Shown: positions 1-7,990 of the stretch, piece by piece | Position numbering within the stretch: the first letter of the stretch is position 1 | Layout of the letters: every line of letters begins with the position of its first letter | Assembly: GCF_020523825.1 (NCBI RefSeq) | Contig: NZ_JAJALK010000012.1 | Span: forward strand, 62,001-126,000 | DNA: 64,000 bases | DNA from: Methylobacterium brachiatum | GTDB lineage: Bacteria > Pseudomonadota > Alphaproteobacteria > Rhizobiales > Beijerinckiaceae | Direction: 5' to 3' | Notes under the pieces: generated by a model | What the model saw: only the letters and a program-made list of their open reading frames with translations | Database searches by the model: none | What the model was told of the DNA's origin: nothing | Made by a program: the position numbers and the translations under genes

Positions 1-492
1 GCGGGCGGGCACCGGCATGCCACGCGCGCACGCCCCGCATGTCCGGGCCGAGCATAGGCCGGGTGATTGTCCGACACCGCAGATTGTCCTTTCAGACCTC
101 ATCCTCTAAGAGGCGGGCAACAAGCCGCCGCGCCAGATCGGCCGGCGTCTTTCCACCATCGGCGGTCGCCGATCATCGTGCGATCTCCGTATCCGGTCCT
201 GGCTCTCTATTCGGTGCGGCCGCTCCGAACTCGGCCGCGGGTTGAGAAAAGACGTTTCCATTCGGCCTAGAGCTTCCGGCCTCTGATTTTGTCAGTGCTC
301 GGGGCGCCTGATCGGCCGCTAGACAAAAAACGATCGCACAAGATCGATCGATCACGCGTCGCGTGCCGCACCATCTGCGGGGGAACGTTCTGGAAGGCTG
401 GACGCGCGGGGCTCCCGGCGCGTCGCTCCGACGCCTTCTGTACCGGGAAGTGCCAGACGCGCCTGCCCGGTCCGCAACCGTGAGATTTGGCG
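1..492. other. left-edge region without a convincing gene
   Basis: No open frame here has plausible protein content. On the minus strand a short stretch ending at a TGA at 92-94 reads like a protein C-terminus (KTPADLARRLVARLLEDEV), but an in-frame stop lies about 26 codons upstream and no start is present, so it could be the tail of a decayed gene. The last 100 bases must hold the promoter and ribosome site of the malate:quinone oxidoreductase gene, but no clear boxes are visible. Confidence 0.4.
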
Positions 493-2223
493 ATGCGTGC
501 CGACGATAAGAACAAGCCCCGGTCCGAGCGCTCGCCGCAGGACACGCTCGCCTTCAGCCGGCGGCAGCTTCTCGGAACGGCGGCGACCGGGCTCGCCGTG
601 GCCGCGCTCCCCGGCAGCCTGGCTTTCGCCGACGGCGCCGACGGCAAGGTCGACGTGCTGCTGATCGGCGGCGGCATCATGAGCGCCACCCTCGGCGTGT
701 GGCTCAATCAGCTGGAGCCGACCTGGTCGATCCAGATGGTCGAGCGCCTGGACCAGGTCGCCCTGGAGAGCTCGAACGGCTGGAACAACGCCGGCACCGG
801 CCATTCCGCCCTCGCGGAGCTGAACTACACCCCCGAGAAGAAGAACGGCCAGGTCGAGATCGCCAAGGCGGTGGAGATCAACGAGGCCTTCCAGGTCACG
901 CGCCAGTTCCTGGCCTCGCTGGTCAAGACCGGCGTCCTGAAGAACCCCCATTCCTTCATCAACTACACCCCGCACATGAGCTTCGTCTGGGGCGACGACA
1001 ACATCGCCTACCTGAAGAAGCGCTGGGAGGCCCTGAAGGCCAGCCCGCTGTTCGCCGGCATGGAATATTCCACCGATCCGGAGCAGCTCAAGAAATGGGT
1101 GCCCCTGATGATGGAGGGGCGCGACCCGAACCAGAAAGTCGCCGCCACCTGGTCGCCGCTCGGCACCGATGTCGAGTGGGGTGAGGTCACCCGCCAGTAC
1201 GTCGCGTATCTGCAGGGTCAGCCAACCTTCAAGCTGAACCTCTCCACCGAGGTCGAGGGCATCACCAAGAACGCGGACGGCTCCTGGCGCGTCACCTCCC
1301 GCAACACCAAGGACGGGTCGCGGCGCAGCGTCGACGCCAAGTTCGTGTTCATCGGCGCCGGCGGCGGCGCCCTGCACCTGCTGCAGAAGTCGGGCATCCC
1401 GGAGGGCGACGACTATGCCGGCTTCCCGGTCGGCGGCTCGTTCCTGATCAACGAGAACCCGGACGTGGCGACGCTGCACCTCGCCAAGGCCTACGGCAAG
1501 GCGTCGGTGGGCTCGCCGCCGATGTCGGTGCCGCACCTCGACACCCGCGTGCTCGGCGGCAAGCGCGTGATCCTGTTCGGCCCGTTCGCGACCTTCTCGA
1601 CCAAGTTCCTCAAGGAGGGCTCGTATCTCGACCTCCTCAGCTCGACCACGACCAGCAACATCTGGCCGATGGTCCGGGTCGGCGTCGACGAGTTCCCGCT
1701 GGTCGAGTACTTGGCCGGCCAGCTCATGCTGTCGGACGACGACCGGATCGCGGCCCTGCGCGAGTACTTCCCGAAGGCCAAGAAGGAGGAGTGGCGCCTC
1801 TGGCAGGCCGGTCAGCGCGTGCAGATCATCAAGCGCGACAAGGACAAGGGCGGCGTGCTGAAGCTCGGCACCGAGATCGTCAACGCCAAGGACGGCAGCA
1901 TCGCCGCCCTGCTCGGCGCCTCGCCCGGCGCCTCGACGGCGGCGCCGATCATGCTGCAGGTGCTCGAGAAGGTGTTCGCCAAGAACGTCGCGACGCCCGA
2001 ATGGCAGGCCAAGATCAAGCAGATCGTCCCGAGCTACGGCACCAAGCTCAACGACGATCCGGATCGGGTCGCCGAGGAATGGGCCTATACCAGCGAGCAG
2101 CTGCAGCTGCCGGCCCCGCCGCAGATCGACAAGGCGGTGCTCAAGGCCGTCCCGACCAGCCGCAACGTGCTCAACAGCAGCAACACGCCGGTTCCGGCGC
2201 CGGTCCACGACCTGGCCCCCTGA
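493..2223 (+). CDS. mqo: malate:quinone oxidoreductase with Tat-like leader
   Basis: FAD enzyme that oxidises malate to oxaloacetate and reduces membrane quinone. Seen: an FAD-binding LLIGGGIMSATLG motif near residue 60, the family motif NGWNNAGTGHSALAELNYTP shortly after, and a C-terminal GASPGAST segment typical of Mqo. Length (576 aa) is longer than the usual ~500 because of an N-terminal leader with SRRQLLG (residues 22-28), a hydrophobic stretch and an AFA-DG possible cleavage site, which together look like a twin-arginine signal. Mqo is normally a cytoplasmic peripheral membrane protein, so the leader is odd. ATG 493 was preferred; an in-frame TTG lies at 487. A strong hairpin follows the stop. 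Confidence 0.92.
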   Translation: MRADDKNKPRSERSPQDTLAFSRRQLLGTAATGLAVAALPGSLAFADGADGKVDVLLIGGGIMSATLGVWLNQLEPTWSIQMVERLDQVALESSNGWNNAGTGHSALAELNYTPEKKNGQVEIAKAVEINEAFQVTRQFLASLVKTGVLKNPHSFINYTPHMSFVWGDDNIAYLKKRWEALKASPLFAGMEYSTDPEQLKKWVPLMMEGRDPNQKVAATWSPLGTDVEWGEVTRQYVAYLQGQPTFKLNLSTEVEGITKNADGSWRVTSRNTKDGSRRSVDAKFVFIGAGGGALHLLQKSGIPEGDDYAGFPVGGSFLINENPDVATLHLAKAYGKASVGSPPMSVPHLDTRVLGGKRVILFGPFATFSTKFLKEGSYLDLLSSTTTSNIWPMVRVGVDEFPLVEYLAGQLMLSDDDRIAALREYFPKAKKEEWRLWQAGQRVQIIKRDKDKGGVLKLGTEIVNAKDGSIAALLGASPGASTAAPIMLQVLEKVFAKNVATPEWQAKIKQIVPSYGTKLNDDPDRVAEEWAYTSEQLQLPAPPQIDKAVLKAVPTSRNVLNSSNTPVPAPVHDLAP

Positions 2224-2232
2224 GAACCGTCG

Positions 2233-2270
2233 CGATCCCGGGTCTCGCGCAACCGCGAGGCTCGGGATCG
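2233..2270. terminator. bidirectional hairpin terminator
   Basis: Arms 2233-2249 and 2254-2270 form a 17-bp stem with two mismatched positions and a CAAC loop, 10 bases after the mqo stop and just before the 3' end of the convergent small gene. There is no T-run, as is common in very GC-rich genomes. Termination is inferred from position and stem strength. Confidence 0.7.
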
Positions 2271-2275
2271 GCCTG

Positions 2276-2545
2276 TCAGGCGGATCGAACCGCGGCCGCG
2301 GCGCCGGCGAGGTGGAGCCAGCCGAAATCCACCGGATAGCCGAGCCCGTGGAGCATCTTCACCCGCTTCCATGAGGCTGCGCGCGCCGAGGCCTCGTTCT
2401 GTCCGGCCTCGATCTCCGCGGCTTCCATCTCCTGAAGCTCCCGGGTCAGTTCCTCGCGCAGCCCCGCCGCCTTCATGGCGCCGAGCGCCGCCGTGAAGGC
2501 CTGTTCGGTGACCCGCACCTGATCGCAAATCTGACGCACGCTCAT
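2276..2545 (-). CDS. hypothetical protein, 89 aa
   Basis: A small acidic to neutral protein with no membrane segment or signal peptide. Its N-terminal half is strongly helical, with a run of Glu/Ala/Leu (residues about 30-50) that may form a short coiled coil, followed by a Trp/Lys-rich segment and an Ala-rich tail. I recognise no family. A real gene is supported by an ATG start, the convergent terminator at its 3' end and codon use like its neighbours. It stands alone between mqo and a small membrane protein gene on the same strand 134 bases upstream. Function unknown. Confidence 0.55.
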   Translation of the reverse strand: MSVRQICDQVRVTEQAFTAALGAMKAAGLREELTRELQEMEAAEIEAGQNEASARAASWKRVKMLHGLGYPVDFGWLHLAGAAAAVRSA

Positions 2546-2679
2546 CAGTCCTGAGCCCTCTCGCGCTGCCGTTTGACTGCCGTCCTGCAGTGACGACGAC
2601 CTAGCATCCGCGATGGCGACGGGAGATGTACGTCTTTCGTGCAGGCAGGTTCACTGTTCGATGCCGCAGAGCGCACCGC

Positions 2680-2892
2680 CTACCGCAGCGGGAGTGAGCC
2701 GAGGCGCTGCGCGACGCGGGATGGGCGGCGCCAGCGCCGCTTGCGCCCGAACCGCCTGCGCGGGTCCAGGATGCCGGATGCCAAATCATCCTTCTGGATG
2801 ATCCGCGGTTGCACGGCGGCTCCGATCGCGACCAGCGCGGCCGATCCGACCAGAGCGATGATCGCGGCACCCCAGAAGAGACTCTCGAACAT
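2680..2892 (-). CDS. small single-pass membrane protein, 70 aa
   Basis: Residues about 6-28 are a continuous hydrophobic helix (LFWGAAIIALVGSAALVAIGAAV), cited here only as its composition of Ala/Ile/Val/Leu, followed by a basic tail rich in Arg (RRRFGRKRRWRRPSR). This is the layout of a single-pass inner-membrane peptide with a cytoplasmic positive tail. No family is recognised. ATG start at 2892; the AT-richer 363-base gap upstream can hold its promoter. It could be spurious, but the clean helix plus basic tail argues for a gene. Confidence 0.5.
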   Translation of the reverse strand: MFESLFWGAAIIALVGSAALVAIGAAVQPRIIQKDDLASGILDPRRRFGRKRRWRRPSRVAQRLGSLPLR

Positions 2893-3255
2893 CTGGCTCT
2901 CCCGATCGCTCTATCCTCTTATAGGCATGATGTCTGATCTAAATTGCGGCAAAACCTGGGCAACGCGGATTATTTTGCACATTCATCAGTATCCGTCGGC
3001 CTCGCCTGATGGATCGTGCATGGCCGGGTGTTCCGATCATATTGAGCAGCCACCGGGTACCGGAAGCCGGCGCATCTCGGAGACGGACGCCCGACGCGCA
3101 TCGGCAATGCGGGTTGTATGATTTACGAAGCGTTCATCTTGCAGGTGTCCCCTGAAGCGGTTGGAAGCCGCTCAAGACCTCCGGCGAACCGTGCTTTCTT
3201 CGACGGGCCGAGGCCCAGTCCGCAGGACCGACCGCGAAACAGGGATACGCAAGCG
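2893..3255. other. intergenic region between divergent small genes
   Basis: The region separates two divergent small membrane-protein genes. It is locally AT-rich around 2915-2990, which fits promoter DNA for both directions. I see no RNA gene, strong hairpin or open frame of note. An AGGGATA ribosome site at about 3241-3247 serves the gene on the right. Confidence 0.4.
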
Positions 3256-3423
3256 ATGCCGCGCGAGACCGAGACCACGACCCAAGAGCCGATCATGGAG
3301 CTGTGGCGGATCCTGGCGCTCGCGCTGATCGTCGCCGCCGGGATGCTGTTCGTCCACCTGATCGTGCCGGCCGAGGCCGAAGCCGCCGGCCAGGCGGGCG
3401 GCACCGTCACGACCATCCGGTAG
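3256..3423 (+). CDS. small membrane protein, 55 aa
   Basis: A short protein with a polar Thr/Glu-rich N-terminus, a hydrophobic helix at about residues 16-37 (WRILALALIVAAGMLFVHLI) and an Ala/Glu/Gly tail. The frame stays open further upstream, but ATG 3256 has an AGGGA ribosome site at the right distance, and the upstream residues (Pro/Arg-rich) look like non-coding translation. A second in-frame ATG at 3295 would place the start directly before the helix. No family recognised. It ends 29 bases before the end of a convergent small membrane gene. Confidence 0.5.
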   Translation: MPRETETTTQEPIMELWRILALALIVAAGMLFVHLIVPAEAEAAGQAGGTVTTIR

Positions 3424-3452
3424 CCGGCCCCCGGCACCGCCCGCGCCGCCCG

Positions 3453-3674
3453 TCAGGGGAGCGGCGGCCATAACGCGCCCGGGTCCAGGGAGAACACGGC
3501 GTCGGCGAACTCCGTCGGCGTCAGCCCGATCAGCAGGATGGCCGCCAGGATGGCGGCTGCGGGGAGCAGGACGTTCGCGACGCGCTCGGGATCGATCTGC
3601 GCCGAGCGCAGCACCATGCAGCCGGCGGTGAAGGTCGCCGCCTCCGTCAGCGGCAGGAGCTGCGCCAGGGCCAC
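3453..3674 (-). CDS. hypothetical membrane protein, 73 aa
   Basis: Starts at GTG 3674, 24 bases after the end of the Cache-domain gene on the same strand, so the two are likely co-transcribed. Two hydrophobic stretches are visible, a weak one near residues 3-22 and a strong one near residues 34-52 (LLPAAAILAAILLIGL). I recognise no family. The location right behind a secreted sensor-type protein hints at a partner role, but this is only positional. Confidence 0.5.
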   Translation of the reverse strand: MALAQLLPLTEAATFTAGCMVLRSAQIDPERVANVLLPAAAILAAILLIGLTPTEFADAVFSLDPGALWPPLP

Positions 3675-3698
3675 GCGTGGCCGTCCGGATCCGGCCGC

Positions 3699-4415
3699 CT
3701 ACTCGGCTCCCGCCGTTCGCAGGCCCGCGGAATCCAGGGCGGCCGTGGCGGCCCGGATATCGCGCCGCGCCTGCGCGATGGCCGCCGCCTTCGCATCGCC
3801 CTGCGCGTTGAGCGCTTCCAGGAAGGCGATCCAGTCCGCCCGTGCCTGGCTCGGGATCTTTTCATCGAGCGTCTGCCGCAGCTGGGCGACCCGGCCATCC
3901 GGCGTCGCCGCCGCGGGCGCCGCCTGATCGGTATCGTAGACGCCCACCGCGCACATCTGGTCGCCGGCCCTGGTGTAATAGGTGGTCTTCGGCTCCTCGA
4001 CCGTGCTGCCCGGCTTCGGGAACAGGTAATGGATCACCGCGATCTGACCGGGCTTGGCCGTCCCGAGCATGGTCTGGATGAAGTGGTTGCCGGTCCTGTC
4101 GTGCAGGTCGCGGACGTCGTGACCCTTCAGGATCGGGCTGGGATGGGCGGTCATGATCCCGTCCGGCCCGACACAGAACACGTAGGTGTCGGCGGTGCGG
4201 AAGCCGCGCGTCCCCGCGGTGAAGTCGGCCAACGCCCCGGCCGGGTCGGCCCGCAGCGCCTGGGCGACGCGCCCGAGCATCCAGGACGCGAAACCGTTCG
4301 GGCTCGGGTCATCGCAGGCGGTCGGGGCCTCGCCGTCGCCGCAGGCCAGAGCTGAGCCGGGCGGCTGCGCGATGCCCATCAGTGTTGCCACAAGCAGCGC
4401 CGTTCGCAGAGCCAT
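3699..4415 (-). CDS. secreted Cache-domain protein
   Basis: 238 aa with a signal peptide (hydrophobic residues 4-22, ALAC near the cleavage region). The central part has the hallmarks of a single Cache sensor domain: F.TADTYVFCVGPDGIMTAHP followed by KGHDVRDL and later YY.R....MCAVGVYD. Cache domains bind small ligands outside the cytoplasm and are usually fused to chemoreceptors or kinases. Here there is no membrane helix or signalling domain after it; the C-terminal 80 residues are helical and polar. It may be a periplasmic ligand-binding accessory that acts with a separate membrane partner. ATG start at 4415; a small membrane-protein gene follows it directly. Confidence 0.75.
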   Translation of the reverse strand: MALRTALLVATLMGIAQPPGSALACGDGEAPTACDDPSPNGFASWMLGRVAQALRADPAGALADFTAGTRGFRTADTYVFCVGPDGIMTAHPSPILKGHDVRDLHDRTGNHFIQTMLGTAKPGQIAVIHYLFPKPGSTVEEPKTTYYTRAGDQMCAVGVYDTDQAAPAAATPDGRVAQLRQTLDEKIPSQARADWIAFLEALNAQGDAKAAAIAQARRDIRAATAALDSAGLRTAGAE

Positions 4416-4551
4416 ACGACTCCCCCGAAATCAATACAGCCGCTCAGCCGAACCGATCAAAGACCGTGTCAGCAGATTATGCAAGAGCGGATTATTGATT
4501 TCGCGCGCCGAACAGGCAGGATCGAGCCGCCGGCAACCGGTCCGCGACCGG

Positions 4552-5427
4552 CTACTGCATCGTGAGCGGCATCGCCTCGACGGCGATCTCGCCGATCCCC
4601 CGGGCGGCCAGGGATGCGCGCAGCGGTGCGGACAGCGAGATGCCGGCCGTGAAGGCGCCGTGCACGGATCCGTCATGGTCCGCGTTCCGCCGGGCCGGGC
4701 CGATCAGCTGGACGACGCGGCGGGCGATGGCCGGAGCCGGGTCGATCCAGGCCACCGGCCAGGGCGCGAGGGCTTCGAGGCGCGCCAGCAGCAGCGGATA
4801 ATGGGTGCAGGCGAGGCAGACCACGTCGGTGCGCCGTCCGTCGGGATCGGTGACGAAGCAGGGGGCGATCTCGGCCGCCAGGGCCGCGTCGTCGATCGGC
4901 GTGCCGGCGAGCTCGGCCTCGGCAAAGCCGGCGAGGTTCGGCGAGCCGACCAGGGTGACCGCGCAGGACCCGGCATAGGTCGCGATCAGGTCGTGGGTGT
5001 AGGAGCGCGCCACCGTGCCGGGGGTGGCCAGCAGGGAGATCAGGCCCGAGCGCGTCGCCGCGGCGGCCGGCTTGATCGGCGGCACCACGCCGACGAACGG
5101 CGTCGCGAAGCGCTGGCGCAGGGCCGGCAGGACCAGGGTCGAGGCGGTGTTGCAGGCGATCACGACGAGGTCGGGCCGGTGCGTCTCGAGAAGCCGCTCC
5201 ATCACGGCCAGCACCCGGGCGACCAGGGCGGCCTCGGCGAGCCGGCCATACGGGAAGGCGGCGTCGTCGGCGGCGTAGACGTAGCGCCCATCGGGGCGGG
5301 CCCGGCGCACGGCATCCAGGACGGTGAGGCCGCCGAGCCCCGAGTCGAAGACCAGGATGGTCGGCTCGGGCGAAACGTGGAATGCCGCGGCGGACAGGGT
5401 GGCCCCGGCCATCAGATCGATCCGCAT
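4552..5427 (-). CDS. murI: glutamate racemase
   Basis: Converts L-glutamate to D-glutamate for peptidoglycan. The three signatures are present: FDSGLGGLTV near residue 27, the first catalytic cysteine in ACNTAS, and the second in CTHYP, in the expected order in a 291-aa protein of normal length. Translation may begin at the first ATG (5427) or at a second one five codons later; both lie before the conserved core. It is divergent from egtB and shares a 261-base promoter region with it. Confidence 0.95.
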   Translation of the reverse strand: MRIDLMAGATLSAAAFHVSPEPTILVFDSGLGGLTVLDAVRRARPDGRYVYAADDAAFPYGRLAEAALVARVLAVMERLLETHRPDLVVIACNTASTLVLPALRQRFATPFVGVVPPIKPAAAATRSGLISLLATPGTVARSYTHDLIATYAGSCAVTLVGSPNLAGFAEAELAGTPIDDAALAAEIAPCFVTDPDGRRTDVVCLACTHYPLLLARLEALAPWPVAWIDPAPAIARRVVQLIGPARRNADHDGSVHGAFTAGISLSAPLRASLAARGIGEIAVEAMPLTMQ

Positions 5428-5545
5428 GGAAATTCTGGACTCCGCACTCAGCGCCTCGAATCTCGGTGCCGAGGGTTAAGGCCTCCTCACTACGGCGCAA
5501 GAAAGACCCGCGACCTTTCGTTCTCCCCGTTAACCTCCGGACCCG

Positions 5546-5581
5546 CGCCTGCGAAGGGGCCGGTGAGCCCGAGCGCAGGCG
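5546..5581. repeat. inverted repeat in the murI-egtB gap
   Basis: Perfect 8-bp arms CGCCTGCG (5546-5553) and CGCAGGCG (5574-5581) enclose a 20-base spacer in the divergent promoter region. It could be an operator or a leader hairpin of egtB. Nothing in the sequence ties it to a known regulator. Confidence 0.3.
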
Positions 5582-5688
5582 GATTCGCCAGCGGAGGTTG
5601 TCTGACCTCGGCAGGGACATATCTTCTGCGACCAAGCCTGGCGCCGACAAGACGGTTCCAGGAGACGCATCAATAGGGGAAGATCCGC

Positions 5689-6957
5689 ATGGCAGCGACG
5701 GCGGCACTCCGCTCCGGCGACACGCGCGCGCAAACTGCAGCGGCGTTCCCGCCGCCCCCCGTGACGGCCCGGCCGGTCGACCGGGCCGCCTGGATCGCCG
5801 CCTACCGGCATGTCCGCAGCGAGACCGAGCGTCGCGCCGCGCCGCTCTCCGCGGAGGACCAGCAGGTCCAGTCGATGGCCGATGCCAGCCCGACCAAGTG
5901 GCACCGGGCGCATGTGACGTGGTTCTTCGAGCAGTTCCTGCTGCGCGAGCACCTGCCGGGCTACGCCATCTACGACGAGCGCCTGCACTACCTGTTCAAT
6001 TCGTATTACGTGGCGGCCGGGCCGCGGCAGCCGCGCATCCAGCGGGGCATGATCACCCGCCCCACCATGGCCGAAGTGAGCGCCTACCGGGCGCATGTCG
6101 ACCGGGCGGTCGAATCGCTGCTCGGCCAGGCCGCGGAGAGCGCCCTGGAGGCGGTCCTGCCGATCCTGGAGATCGGGCTCTATCACGAGCAGCAGCACCA
6201 GGAGCTCCTGCTCACCGACATCCTGCACGCCTTCGCGCAGAACCCGCTCGGGCCCGTCTACGAGTCCGCGTGGCGCTTTCCGGCGGCTTCGGGGCAGGGC
6301 GGCCAGGCCCAGCTCCCCCGCGGCATCGCCTGGATCGGGCACGAGGGCGACGGCTTCTCGTTCGACAACGAGTCGCCCCGCCACGAGGCGCTGATCCTGC
6401 CGGGCCGGATCGACAAGGCGCTGGTGACCAACCGCGAATGGCTCGCCTTCATGGAGGCCGGGGGCTACGCCAAGCCCGAGCTGTGGCTCTCGGACGGCTG
6501 GTATGCCGGCCAGGCCGAGGGCTGGGAGGCGCCGGGCTATTGGCGCCGGGACGGGGAGGGCTGGGCGACGATGACCCTCGGCGGCATCCGGCCCGTGGAG
6601 CTCGACGCGCCGGTCACCCACATCAGCTACTACGAAGCGGACGCCTATGCCCGCTGGGCCGGCCGGACCCTGCCGACCGAGTTCGAATGGGAGGTCGCGG
6701 CCCGGGACGGTGCCCTGCCGGACGCGTTCGGCCTCGTCTGGCAATGGACCCGCAGCGCCTACGCGGCCTATCCGGGCTACCGGCCGTTGCCGGGGGCCCT
6801 GGGCGAGTACAACGGCAAGTTCATGGTCAGCCAGTTCGTTCTGCGCGGCTCGTCCGTCGCCACGCCCGAGGGCCATGCGAGGCTGCCCTACCGCAACTTC
6901 TTCTATCCGCATCAGCGCTGGCAGTTCACCGGCCTGCGCCTCGCCGACGCCGCCTGA
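5689..6957 (+). CDS. egtB: ergothioneine biosynthesis sulfoxide synthase EgtB
   Basis: Non-haem iron enzyme that joins a thiol substrate to N-trimethylhistidine (hercynine) with oxygen in ergothioneine synthesis. The N-terminal DinB-like half carries the iron ligands: WHRAHVTWFF near residue 71 and the HxxxHxE motif at H166, H170 and E172. The C-terminal half is a formylglycine-enzyme-like fold with VTNREW, RLPTEFEWE-type (here TLPTEFEWEVA) and VLRGSS motifs, ending in YRNFFYPHQRWQFTGLRLA. 422 aa is the normal length. A GGGGAAG ribosome site precedes ATG 5689. egtD follows after 17 bases, so they form an operon. egtC and egtA homologues are not present here. Confidence 0.95.
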   Translation: MAATAALRSGDTRAQTAAAFPPPPVTARPVDRAAWIAAYRHVRSETERRAAPLSAEDQQVQSMADASPTKWHRAHVTWFFEQFLLREHLPGYAIYDERLHYLFNSYYVAAGPRQPRIQRGMITRPTMAEVSAYRAHVDRAVESLLGQAAESALEAVLPILEIGLYHEQQHQELLLTDILHAFAQNPLGPVYESAWRFPAASGQGGQAQLPRGIAWIGHEGDGFSFDNESPRHEALILPGRIDKALVTNREWLAFMEAGGYAKPELWLSDGWYAGQAEGWEAPGYWRRDGEGWATMTLGGIRPVELDAPVTHISYYEADAYARWAGRTLPTEFEWEVAARDGALPDAFGLVWQWTRSAYAAYPGYRPLPGALGEYNGKFMVSQFVLRGSSVATPEGHARLPYRNFFYPHQRWQFTGLRLADAA

Positions 6958-6974
6958 CGCGCCCGGAGCCTCCC

Positions 6975-7949
6975 TTGACCGTCAAGCCCAGCTTTTCCGA
7001 CGCGACTCCGGTCGCCCTGGACACACCCGAACTCGCCTTCCTCGCCGACGTGCAGGACGGCCTCGCGAAGACGCAAAAGGCGCTGTCGCCGAAATATTTC
7101 TACGATTCCGCCGGGTCCGATCTGTTCGAGGCGATCACGCGGCTGCCGGAATATTACCCGACCCGCACCGAGATCGGCATCCTCGATCGCAGCGGCCCGG
7201 AGATGGCCGCCCTGCTGCCGGCCCGGGCCGCGCTGGTCGAATTCGGCAGCGGCTCGACCAACAAGCTGCGGCGCCTGCTGCGCCACCTGGACAAGCTCGC
7301 CGCCTACGTGCCGGTGGACGTCTCCGGCGAGTTCCTGCGGTCCCAGGCGGAGGTGCTGAGCGGCGATTTTCCCCATCTCCGGGTCGAGCCGGTGGTGGCC
7401 GATTTCACCCGTGACTTCGATCTGCCCGAGAGCCTCGCCGGCATGCCCCGGGCCGGCTTCTTCCCGGGCTCGACCATCGGGAATTTCGAGCCGAGCGAGG
7501 CCGAGGAGCTGCTGCGGCGGTTCGGGCGGATCCTCGGGGAGGGGGCGCACATGATCGTGGGCGTCGACCTCGTGAAGGATGCCGCGATCCTGGAGCGGGC
7601 CTACGACGATGCCGCGGGCGTCACCGCGGCCTTCAACCTCAACCTGTTGACCCGGATCAACAGGGAACTCGCCGGACGCTTCGACCTCGGCGCCTTCTCC
7701 CATCGCGCCGTGTTCAACGCGGACGCATCGCGGATCGAGATGCATCTGGTCTCGGACGGCGCGCAGGAGGTGGCGATCGGGTCCGAGACCTTCTCGTTCG
7801 CGGCCGGCGAGACGATCCACACCGAGAGCAGCTACAAGTACACGGTCGAGACCTTCCGGGCTCTCGTGGAGCGGGCCGGCTGGACCTGGGTCCAGGTCTG
7901 GACCGACCCGGAGGGGTTGTTCTCGGTCCACGCGCTCCGGCAAGACTGA
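6975..7949 (+). CDS. egtD: L-histidine N-alpha-methyltransferase EgtD
   Basis: SAM-dependent enzyme that trimethylates histidine to hercynine, the first step of ergothioneine synthesis. Seen: LSPKYFYDSAGSDLFE at the N-terminus, the SAM motif EFGSGSTNKLR, FFPGSTIGNFE, and the substrate-binding IHTESSYKYT near the end. Start is TTG 6975, with GGAG at 6965-6968; upstream residues in the same frame are non-conserved. 324 aa matches characterised EgtD (about 320 aa). Unusually the methyltransferase gene comes second in the operon, after egtB. Confidence 0.95.
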   Translation: MTVKPSFSDATPVALDTPELAFLADVQDGLAKTQKALSPKYFYDSAGSDLFEAITRLPEYYPTRTEIGILDRSGPEMAALLPARAALVEFGSGSTNKLRRLLRHLDKLAAYVPVDVSGEFLRSQAEVLSGDFPHLRVEPVVADFTRDFDLPESLAGMPRAGFFPGSTIGNFEPSEAEELLRRFGRILGEGAHMIVGVDLVKDAAILERAYDDAAGVTAAFNLNLLTRINRELAGRFDLGAFSHRAVFNADASRIEMHLVSDGAQEVAIGSETFSFAAGETIHTESSYKYTVETFRALVERAGWTWVQVWTDPEGLFSVHALRQD

Positions 7950-7990
7950 CATCGGCGCCGCGAACCGGCGCGTGGGGTGAGGACGCCCGG

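Noticed and set aside
386..410. GGAAC at about 386 as an EcfG-type general stress promoter of mqo
   Set aside because: No GTT at the required spacing of 16-17 bases follows; other GGAAC sites in gaps also lack it.
352..2208. 618-codon minus-strand frame across mqo
   Set aside because: It is the antisense shadow of mqo; Arg/Gly/Leu/Asp-rich composition, no domain, while the plus-strand frame is a clear enzyme.
5382..7949. Single 855-codon protein spanning egtB and egtD
   Set aside because: The egtD frame is open far upstream by chance; egtB in another frame occupies that DNA, and a TTG with GGAG marks the egtD start.
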